Shown: positions 7,399 to 13,241 of the stretch, in pieces
Position numbering within the stretch: the stretch's first letter is position 1
How the letters are laid out: each line of letters begins with the position of its first letter
Assembly: GCA_036745195.1 (NCBI GenBank)
Contig: DAIOGO010000033.1
Coordinates: forward strand, 1-20,397
Reading direction: 5' to 3'
Length of the DNA stretch: 20,397 bases
Source of the DNA: JBFHRE01 sp036745195
Lineage (GTDB): Bacteria > Actinomycetota > Acidimicrobiia > Spongiisociales > ZC4RG35
Notes under the pieces: generated by a model
Seen by the model: the letters and a program-made list of their open reading frames with translations, nothing else
Databases searched by the model: none
Told to the model about the DNA's origin: nothing
Translations under genes and position numbers: made by a program

Positions 7399-7590
7399 AT
7401 GCCGGGAATCGTTCAAAGGGGTCTCATCGTTCTCACCGCGGTGGTCGGTGTCGTCTGGCTCGGGCAGGGGGTCGGACTGATACCCGGGTCCTTCATGACC
7501 GGTCAGGCCGGTTGGGCGGTGGCCGGGGCGGGCATGCTCGGGATTTCCTACGCGATCTGGCGTTGGCGCCGCCGTTCGCCCGGGCGGTGA
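7399..7590 (+). CDS. Small two-TM membrane protein (63 aa)
   Basis: The ATG at 7399 opens a 63-aa product with two hydrophobic helices (~8-25 and ~36-54) joined by LIPGSFMTGQAGWAV, and a basic tail (RWRRRSPGR). The first helix with GVVWLGQGVGLIPGSFMTG is a pattern I recognise from small conserved actinobacterial membrane proteins of unknown function. The longer open frame upstream runs through the gap and is not credible. The gene lies at the left edge of the right contig; the Rieske gene follows after 57 bp. No Shine-Dalgarno of note. Confidence 0.65.
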   Translation: MPGIVQRGLIVLTAVVGVVWLGQGVGLIPGSFMTGQAGWAVAGAGMLGISYAIWRWRRRSPGR

Positions 7591-7647
7591 CGGTCCGCCG
7601 GGTTGGCTGCCCGTGTAGGGTTAGCGGCCCGAGGAGAGGCGTGCAGA

Positions 7648-7995
7648 ATGTCCGAGACCGAGATTGGTGAGGCATCCGAGCTGACGCCCGGGACGGTGAA
7701 GGGAGCCGGTCGCTACGCGGCCGGAAACTCCGATGGCGAATTGTTCGCCGTGACACGCAGGTGCCGCCATCTCGCCGCCGATCTGGCCAACGGCAGTATC
7801 GCCAGCGATGGTTGTCTCGTCTGCCCCTGGCACGGATCGAAATACGATGTCGGAACGGGGCGGATGGTGCGGGGCCCGCAGGGGATCTTCGCCAAGGTCC
7901 CCGGGCTGGGGACGGCCTTCAAGCTCATGACCCGGGTGCTGCCGCTCGGGCGGGGCAAGGTGGTCGAACGCGACGGCACGCTGTTCGTCGACTGA
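7648..7995 (+). CDS. Rieske (2Fe-2S) domain protein
   Basis: The ATG at 7648 follows GAGGAGAGG with 8-nt spacing, a strong ribosome binding site; an in-frame upstream GTG at 7603 lacks one. The 115-aa soluble protein is a single Rieske domain: Cys39-x-His41 (CRHL) and Cys59-x2-His62 (CPWHG) ligate the cluster, followed by SKYDVGTGRMVRGP, the usual post-cluster loop. Family knowledge: stand-alone Rieske proteins of this size act as ferredoxin-type electron carriers for oxygenases or reductases. No oxygenase partner is nearby, so its partner is not known. A linker with KLMTRVLPLGRGK separates the cluster domain from the final VVERDGTLFVD strand. Confidence 0.9.
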   Translation: MSETEIGEASELTPGTVKGAGRYAAGNSDGELFAVTRRCRHLAADLANGSIASDGCLVCPWHGSKYDVGTGRMVRGPQGIFAKVPGLGTAFKLMTRVLPLGRGKVVERDGTLFVD

Positions 7996-8086
7996 CACCG
8001 GGTCGGCCGGGTAGGGGTCAGGACGCAGGAACTCAGGCGGTTGCTGGTCTGTCGGGATGGGTCGATATGGTCGATATGCTGCCCGG

Positions 8087-8521
8087 ATGCGCCGAATCCT
8101 CCCTCTTCTCGTGGTGGGTGTCCTGACTTCGTGTGGATCGACCTCTTCCCCGACCACCACCGTTCCTCCCCCTCCTACCTCCCCCGCTACGACCGCCGCT
8201 CCAGCGACCACCGATGCCCCGACCACCTCGGTGGCGCCAACCACCACCGCCGCATCCGTGGAGCCCGGTGTGATCGAGATCCAGGTGACCGGATCGACGG
8301 TGGTGGGGGGAGGCAAGGTGGCGATTCCCCTGGGCGAGGAGGCGACGATCAGGGTGGTGTCGGACACCGCCGACGAGGCCCACCTCCACGGGTACGACCT
8401 CTATGCCGACCTGGAACCGGGCGTCCCGGCCGAGATCGTCTTCGTCGCTGCGATCCCGGGGGTGTTCGAACTGGAACTGGAGGGGTCGGGTCTGCTCCTG
8501 GCGGAGATCGAGGTCTCATGA
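8087..8521 (+). CDS. Cupredoxin-like lipoprotein with HGYD motif
   Basis: I prefer the ATG at 8087 (144 aa) to the in-frame ATG at 8057 because MRRILPLLVVGVLTSC is then an immediate lipoprotein signal with lipobox LTSC (Cys16). Residues ~18-60 form a Thr/Pro/Ala-rich tether. The C-terminal domain (~61-144) is beta-rich with EAHLHGYDLYADLEPG and a final VFELELEGSGLLLAEIEV strand, a pattern of cupredoxin-fold extracellular proteins. His residues in HLHGYD could bind copper, but the full Cys/Met ligand set of a type-1 site is not visible. Its stop overlaps the next gene's ATG (ATGA), so the two are coupled. It is predicted to be anchored outside the membrane. Confidence 0.75.
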   Translation: MRRILPLLVVGVLTSCGSTSSPTTTVPPPPTSPATTAAPATTDAPTTSVAPTTTAASVEPGVIEIQVTGSTVVGGGKVAIPLGEEATIRVVSDTADEAHLHGYDLYADLEPGVPAEIVFVAAIPGVFELELEGSGLLLAEIEVS

Positions 8522-9885
8522 GGCGCCTCGCCGCCGTCGGAGCGGCCGCCCTCCCACTGTGGTGGCTCCCTGTCGCTGCCTCCGCCCATGGCATCGGTGG
8601 GCGCCAGGATCTCCCTGTCCCTCTCTCGGTGTTCGTGGCCGCCGCCTCGGTGGTGCTGGTGGTGTCGTTCGTGGCCCTGGCCATTCTCTGGCCCACCCCC
8701 CGGTTGCAGGATCCGGTGGAGACGATCGAGCTGGAAGGGGGCTGGCGGCGGCCGGTGAACTTCTTCCTCGGAGCGATAGGGCTGATCGGCTTCATGCTCG
8801 TGGTGGTGGCGGGGCTGGCCGGCATCGACAACAGTTCCAAGAACCCGGCCAGTGTGTTGGTGTTCGTGGGGTGGTGGCTCGTCATCCCGTTCCTGGCCGC
8901 TCTCCTGATCGACGTCTACTCGGCGCTCAACCCGTGGGGGAGGGTGCTGGGCTGGCTGGGGGTGGCCGAGGGGGACGGCGGCCGAGGCTACGAACCGGCG
9001 GTGCTGGTGCTCCTTGCCTTCACCTGGCTCGAGTTGGTGTCGCCCCGTCAGGGACCGCCGGTGCTGGCCGTTGCCGCACTCGCCTATCTCTTCTACCTGG
9101 TGGTGGTCGGCTACCGGTACGGCCGCAGGGCGGTGACCGAGTCCTTCGACGGGTTCGCGGTTTACACCCGGCTGTTTGGTTCGATGGGCCCCATCACCAT
9201 CGATGACGAGGGTCGCTGGCGTCGTCGCCCGTGGTTGCGGGGTCTGGTCTCGGTTCCGGAACGGTCGGGGCTGGACATGGTGGCGGTGGTGATGATCGGG
9301 ACGGTCACGTATGACGGTGCCAAGTCCAGTGCGTTCTGGACAGACTCGATCGTCTCCCCGTTGGTGTCGATCCTGCCCGCCTGGAGCCCTGCGGTCCTGT
9401 CGGCAGTCATCGGCACCGTGGGTCTGTTCGGGACCGTGGGCCTGGTCGGGATCGGCTACCGGATCGCCTGTTGGGGGGCAGCCCGATTGGGGGGCGGGTC
9501 GATGACCGCCGCCGAGGTCTCCCTCCGGTTTGCCCACACACTCATTCCCATCGGGTTTGCATACGCCTTCGCCCACTACTTCACGCTCGTCCTGTTCGAA
9601 GGTCAGCTGCTCCTCTCGACCATCAGCGACCCGTTGGGTCGGGGTTGGGATCTGTTCGGGACTGCCGACCGGGCGATTTCTTATGCCCTGCTGGGGAGCG
9701 GGACCTGGGTCTGGTACGTGCAGGTGGTGGTGATCGTTCTCGGTCATGTGGCCGGGGTGGTGCTTGCCCACGACCGGGCCCTCGCCGACTTCGCCGGGCC
9801 GAACGCGGTCCGATCGCAGTACGCCATGCTCGGTCTGATGATCGCCCTCACCGGGTTGGGCTTGACCCTGCTGGCGGCCGGTTGA
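8518..9885 (+). CDS. Polytopic membrane protein of the AHGIGGR-x-DLPVP family, possible metal handling
   Basis: The ATG overlaps the lipoprotein stop. The 455-aa product begins with a signal-like segment ending SAHGIGGRQDLPVPLS, followed by roughly ten TM helices. Conserved-looking His residues lie within helices: RFAHTLIPIGFAYAFAHYF and VLGHVAGVVLAH, an arrangement suited to binding heme or copper. Between helices is a 40-residue polar loop (FGSMGPITIDDEGRWRRRP). I recall relatives in Actinobacteria with uncertain automated names (for example a fenitrothion-hydrolase label), which I do not adopt. The coupling to a cupredoxin-like lipoprotein, and the position facing a cytochrome oxidase operon, suggest a copper or heme role by inference. 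The frame also extends upstream to 8041, but that part is antisense-like and lacks signal features. Confidence 0.75.
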   Translation: MRRLAAVGAAALPLWWLPVAASAHGIGGRQDLPVPLSVFVAAASVVLVVSFVALAILWPTPRLQDPVETIELEGGWRRPVNFFLGAIGLIGFMLVVVAGLAGIDNSSKNPASVLVFVGWWLVIPFLAALLIDVYSALNPWGRVLGWLGVAEGDGGRGYEPAVLVLLAFTWLELVSPRQGPPVLAVAALAYLFYLVVVGYRYGRRAVTESFDGFAVYTRLFGSMGPITIDDEGRWRRRPWLRGLVSVPERSGLDMVAVVMIGTVTYDGAKSSAFWTDSIVSPLVSILPAWSPAVLSAVIGTVGLFGTVGLVGIGYRIACWGAARLGGGSMTAAEVSLRFAHTLIPIGFAYAFAHYFTLVLFEGQLLLSTISDPLGRGWDLFGTADRAISYALLGSGTWVWYVQVVVIVLGHVAGVVLAHDRALADFAGPNAVRSQYAMLGLMIALTGLGLTLLAAG

Positions 9886-10058
9886 GACCGATTCTCGCCC
9901 ACGGGAGCGGCATCGATGACTTGATCGTCTTCGTCGTTCTGGCGGGCGGGTCGATCCTGGCCCTCCGTTCTGCCGAGCGAAAGGCCCGCCGCCGGGCCGA
10001 GACCGAACAGGCGGTCGGGGAGCGAGAGGGTTCGTTATCATCGGCCGACGATGAGTGA
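9882..10058 (+). CDS. Small single-TM membrane protein, TTG start (58 aa)
   Basis: A TTG at 9882 overlaps the upstream stop as TTGA, and the frame's own stop overlaps the next gene's ATG by 8 nt (ATGAGTGA). The product has a short N-terminus with LAHGSG, one hydrophobic helix (~13-30, DLIVFVVLAGGSILAL) and a basic/charged tail (SAERKARRRAETEQ). The dense overlaps at both ends argue that it is translated even though it is short and has a rare start codon. The LAHG motif echoes the AHGIGG start of the preceding protein. Function is not known. Confidence 0.6.
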   Translation: MRPILAHGSGIDDLIVFVVLAGGSILALRSAERKARRRAETEQAVGEREGSLSSADDE

Positions 10059-11214
10059 GTATCTGGCTGCGGCCGCCCAGGCCATGAACACCACCGAGGC
10101 GATCGTTCGACGGTCTGCCGAGGCGCGAGCCAAGGCAACCGGGGTCAGCGTCGACGAGGTTCTGGCCGCTTGGGCCGGTGGTGGAACGGTGACTGCCTCT
10201 GCTGCGCCGGTCGCGGCGCCGGCGGCCCCGCCCGCTCCGGTCCCGGCGGCCCCGGTCGAAGCAACCGAACCGGCCGCAGTCGCGGCGCCACAACAGGTGG
10301 CATCTCCGGTGGCGGTCATGGAACCGGCTGTGGCGGCCATTCCCGAGGAAACTGTCGAGGCGGCCCCGCTGGCCGAGAGGGTCCGTCTCGGGTCTCGGGT
10401 CGCCGCCTGGACCGGCCTGGGAATCTCGTTCTTCGTCATGATCTTCGCCACCCAGTGGCTGCTCCCCCGGGCCGGCTTGATCGGGGAGGAGGGCTCCTAT
10501 CGAGCGGCGGTCCTGGTGGTACCCGGGTGGGTGATCGTCGGTAGCGGTCTGTTGGGGATGGTGTCAGGTGCCGCCCTGGCCGCCTTCAGCCGGGCTGCGG
10601 TGGGGTGGAAGAGCCCCGGTCATACCCTCACCAACAACACCTTCTCCAGTTCGGCGGCGGGGGCGGTAGCCGGCGGCCTCGTCGGCCTGATCACCGGCGC
10701 CATCGTGGCCGGGAGCGGGGAGACGCTCGAGGGGCAGGAGGGGGTGGTCAATGTTCCTGTGCTGGGGGCCCTGATCTGGACCGCTCTCGGCTGGATCGCC
10801 CTCGGTGCGCTGGTGGGCACGGTCGTCCAGTTCCTCGGTGTGCCGGCCGGGATCTCCGAGGAGGAAGCCGAGCAGGCGGTGGCGGTCCGGCGCCGGCTCA
10901 AGGCCGCCTTTGGCCTCCCGATCATGGTGGCCCTGACCATCCTCGCCATCGTCGTGCCCGTGTCGTTCGCATTCCTGTCGTTCCCCAAATGGGCGCCGCT
11001 GACCGGCGGGTTCGTCGCCATCTCCGTTCTCGCTTTCTCCGGCCTGGCCAGCGCCCGTCCCAACCTCAAGATCACCCGTGGTGAGTTCATGCTGGCCGTG
11101 ACCGGAGTTGTGACCGTGCTCGTGATCGTCGTTTCGGTGCTGGCCGCCCAGGGTGGTGGCGGCCACGAGGAGGAAGAGGGTTCGGAGACCACCGAGCAGT
11201 CGGCCGAGGGTTGA
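10051..11214 (+). CDS. Multi-TM membrane protein with N-terminal helical domain and Ala/Pro linker
   Basis: The 387-aa product has three parts. Residues 1-45 form a helical head (MSEYLAAAAQAMN, EAIVRRSAEARAKATGVSVD, EVLAAWAG). Residues ~46-110 are an Ala/Pro/Val-rich linker of low complexity. The rest carries about six to seven TM helices, with a charged loop near residue 275 (GISEEEAEQAVAVRRRLK). The tail is acidic with a His (GGGGHEEEEGSETTEQSAEG). I do not recognise a defined domain; the head superficially resembles short protein-binding helical domains. It is the fourth gene of the coupled run starting at 8087. It ends 7 bp from the stop of a minus-strand gene, so the two transcription units converge without a spacer terminator. 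Confidence 0.72.
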   Translation: MSEYLAAAAQAMNTTEAIVRRSAEARAKATGVSVDEVLAAWAGGGTVTASAAPVAAPAAPPAPVPAAPVEATEPAAVAAPQQVASPVAVMEPAVAAIPEETVEAAPLAERVRLGSRVAAWTGLGISFFVMIFATQWLLPRAGLIGEEGSYRAAVLVVPGWVIVGSGLLGMVSGAALAAFSRAAVGWKSPGHTLTNNTFSSSAAGAVAGGLVGLITGAIVAGSGETLEGQEGVVNVPVLGALIWTALGWIALGALVGTVVQFLGVPAGISEEEAEQAVAVRRRLKAAFGLPIMVALTILAIVVPVSFAFLSFPKWAPLTGGFVAISVLAFSGLASARPNLKITRGEFMLAVTGVVTVLVIVVSVLAAQGGGGHEEEEGSETTEQSAEG

Positions 11215-11221
11215 GCTCGGT

Positions 11222-11509
11222 TCAGGCGTCGGCCAGGCCCAGAACCTCGAGTGTTCCTCCCCCGTCGTCCCGGTAGTCGACGGTCACCGGGGCCGCCTCC
11301 CGGAGGTGTTCGCGCAGGTGGGGGAGCGGAAACTCGTACACCTCTCCAGGGATCGGAACGAAGCGGTATTCGATCCCGTCGGCGTTGACGGTGAACGACG
11401 TGACGACCTCGAGATCTCCTTCGACTTCGACCACCAGACCGGTGACGCTTCCCTGGCCGCCGGAACAGGCCGCCAGCAAGACCGCTACGACCGCGGCCCG
11501 TGCCCTCAT
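11222..11509 (-). CDS. Small lipoprotein at the end of the cytochrome oxidase operon
   Basis: The 95-aa product starts MRARAAVVAVLLAACSGG, a lipoprotein signal with lipobox LAAC (Cys15). The mature part is a compact beta-rich domain (GLVVEVEGDLEVVTSFTV, EFPLPHLREHLREAAPVTVD) ending in GLADA. The HLREHL segment is notable in an otherwise acidic protein. The start overlaps the CtaG gene stop (ATGA), so it is the last cistron of the oxidase operon. I recognise it only as one of the small actinobacterial lipoproteins of unknown function; a role outside the membrane in oxidase assembly is inference from position. Confidence 0.7.
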   Translation of the reverse strand: MRARAAVVAVLLAACSGGQGSVTGLVVEVEGDLEVVTSFTVNADGIEYRFVPIPGEVYEFPLPHLREHLREAAPVTVDYRDDGGGTLEVLGLADA

Positions 11510-12321
11510 CGCCCGGTTCCGGCCAGCTCCCGCTCGACGGCTTCCAGGGTGCGCTCCCGTCCCGACCAGCGGAACCAGATGGCGGCAATGCTGCCGAAGA
11601 GGTAGAACCCGCCGACCAGTTTCATGAACACGCCGGCGATCGTCTGGTCGGCCTGAAAGGTCAGGCCCCAGCTGGCCGGACCGTCGCCGTACATCGGGTA
11701 GAGCGGGTCGTGGCTGAAAGCGAGGAACGAAGCAGGCACGATCGGGATGATCGTGTTCAGGAAGAGATACAGCATCTGCATCGGCTCGGCCATGCGGGGA
11801 ATGGCGGGGGTGGGGCTGTGGATCGGGAGGAAGAGGAGCATTCCGGTCCCGAACAGCACAGCGTGCATCGAGAGATGGAGGAACTCACTCTCCAGCTGCC
11901 ATCCGACCGCGGCAGGCCAATGGACGAACACGATGAGGATGTTGAACGAGAAGAAGCCGACCACCGGAGTCGCCAGACGGCGAAGCCAGGGAGCCACCAA
12001 TCGATGTCCGAGGGTGGCGTCGGCCATCCAGCGCGGCATCCCCCGCAGCAGGAGCACCGGGGTCAGGTACCCGATGATGGTGTGCTCGATCATGTGGAAG
12101 GTGAAGAGGGTCTGTTCGGCCAGGTCGTGCATCGGCCAACCGGCCGACAGCAAGATCGTGAACACCCCCATCTGGAATGACCACCACTGCTTGCGGGTGG
12201 CGGGAACCGCCCCGGGGTTGTGGAGGGGTCGAAGAACCCGTTCGGCGTAGCTGTAGCCGAAGGCGAGGACGAAGACGACCGCCAGCACGTCGAGATGGAG
12301 ATGGAACGGGGGGAGTGGCAT
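11506..12321 (-). CDS. ctaG: CtaG-type (caa3) cytochrome c oxidase assembly factor
   Basis: The 271-aa protein has about seven TM helices and the features of the Caa3_CtaG family: SAGWPMHDLAEQTLFTFHMI then EHTIIGYLTPVLLLRGMP, FVHWPAAVGW, and FLHLSMHAVLFGTGMLLF with a later SFLAFSHDPLYPMY. The repeated membrane-embedded His residues are thought to bind copper. Family knowledge: in Bacillus, CtaG is required for formation of active caa3 oxidase and is not homologous to Cox11. It directly abuts the subunit IV gene (stop and start without a gap) and overlaps the following lipoprotein gene. Placement within an oxidase operon supports the call strongly. Confidence 0.9.
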   Translation of the reverse strand: MPLPPFHLHLDVLAVVFVLAFGYSYAERVLRPLHNPGAVPATRKQWWSFQMGVFTILLSAGWPMHDLAEQTLFTFHMIEHTIIGYLTPVLLLRGMPRWMADATLGHRLVAPWLRRLATPVVGFFSFNILIVFVHWPAAVGWQLESEFLHLSMHAVLFGTGMLLFLPIHSPTPAIPRMAEPMQMLYLFLNTIIPIVPASFLAFSHDPLYPMYGDGPASWGLTFQADQTIAGVFMKLVGGFYLFGSIAAIWFRWSGRERTLEAVERELAGTGR

Positions 12322-12630
12322 TCAGCCTCTGACGATCAGGACACCGAGGGCGCCCAGCACGATGGCGTAGAGACCCATCGCCAGCATCGCGCCGACGGAG
12401 AAGAAGCGGGACAGCAGACCCTTCTCGTAACGCAGATGCATGAACCAGCCGACCACGATCACCAGCTTCATCGTGGACAGCACGATGAGGAGCGGGCCGT
12501 CCCAGCCGCCCATGTCGAGGTCCTTGTCCAAATAGAAGAGGGCCACCTCGACCGTCGTCAGGATGGCGAGGAGGATGGCGATCTGGACGTACTGGCGGGG
12601 GCCGGGGTGGTGGAGTGTTTCGCCGCTCAT
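12322..12630 (-). CDS. Cytochrome c oxidase subunit IV family protein
   Basis: I chose the ATG at 12630, one base after the subunit III stop, giving 102 aa; an in-frame GTG at 12642 would overlap subunit III by 11 nt. Three TM helices are visible: YVQIAILLAILTTVEVALFY, LLIVLSTMKLVIVVGWFMHL and a final LGALGVLIV segment. The second helix with MKLVIVVGWFMHLRYE is the hallmark of the bacterial COX4/CyoD-like family. This small subunit stabilises the heme-copper oxidase core in the membrane. Position between subunit III and CtaG agrees. Confidence 0.88.
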   Translation of the reverse strand: MSGETLHHPGPRQYVQIAILLAILTTVEVALFYLDKDLDMGGWDGPLLIVLSTMKLVIVVGWFMHLRYEKGLLSRFFSVGAMLAMGLYAIVLGALGVLIVRG

Positions 12631-12631
12631 G

Positions 12632-13240
12632 TCAGACCGCACTCAGCAGGTAGACGAGGGTGAAGATCACGATCCAGATGATGTCGACGAAGTGCCAGTA
12701 GAGACCCACCAGTTCCAGGTTGAGGCCCTGCTTCTCGGAGAGCCCGCCCTGTCGCCGTGAGATCCCGAAGAGGGAGAGCAACATCAACACCCCGATGGCG
12801 ACGTGGGTGCCGTGGAAGCCGGTGAGGAGGAAGAACGCCGAAGACGCCGGGTTGGTGGTGAGCGTCATCCCCTTGAGCTGGATGAACTCGGTGAACTCGA
12901 ACACCTGTCCGCCCAGAAAGATCGATCCGAGGAGGGCGGTGGCCAGCAGCCAGGTCTTGGTGCCGTTCTGATCCCCCACCGAGAGGGCGTGATGGGCCAG
13001 CACCATCGTGAGCGAGCTCATCAGCAGCACGAAGGAGCTGAGGGAGGTGAAGGGGATGTCGTACACCTCGCGAGGAACGACCGTGTCGAAGGCGCGGCCG
13101 CCGTAGAGGAGGTAGTTGGTGATCAGCGCTCCGAAGAAGAGGAACTCCGAGCTGAGGAACACCCACATCCCCAGTTTGGTGTTGGGGATTCCGGTCGACT
13201 CGTGTTCTTCGTGGTGGCTCACTGCGACGTCGAGCGCCAT
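12632..13240 (-). CDS. ctaE: Cytochrome c oxidase subunit III
   Basis: The ATG at 13240, one base after the subunit I stop, gives a 202-aa protein starting MALDVAVSHHEEHESTG; the longer frame to 13339 is antisense-like within the end of ctaD. Five TM helices fit the short five-helix form of COX3. FLSSEFLFFGALITNYLLY carries the conserved membrane Glu. FLLTGFHGTHVAIGVL and the terminal GLYWHFVDIIWIVIFTLVYL are diagnostic. Subunit III supports proton uptake and stability of subunit I. It is tightly packed in the operon, with single-base gaps on both sides. Confidence 0.94.
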   Translation of the reverse strand: MALDVAVSHHEEHESTGIPNTKLGMWVFLSSEFLFFGALITNYLLYGGRAFDTVVPREVYDIPFTSLSSFVLLMSSLTMVLAHHALSVGDQNGTKTWLLATALLGSIFLGGQVFEFTEFIQLKGMTLTTNPASSAFFLLTGFHGTHVAIGVLMLLSLFGISRRQGGLSEKQGLNLELVGLYWHFVDIIWIVIFTLVYLLSAV

Positions 13241-13241
13241 G

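Noticed and set aside
8041..8517. Upstream extension of the AHGIGGR membrane-protein frame
   Set aside because: It overlaps the HGYD lipoprotein in another frame and has no protein-like pattern. The ATGA overlap and signal-like start at 8518 are better.
8401..10293. 630-codon minus-strand open frame across the AHGIGGR membrane gene
   Set aside because: Its composition is Arg/Gly/His/Pro-rich without domains, signal or membrane segments. It is the antisense shadow of a real high-GC gene with clear hydrophobic helices.
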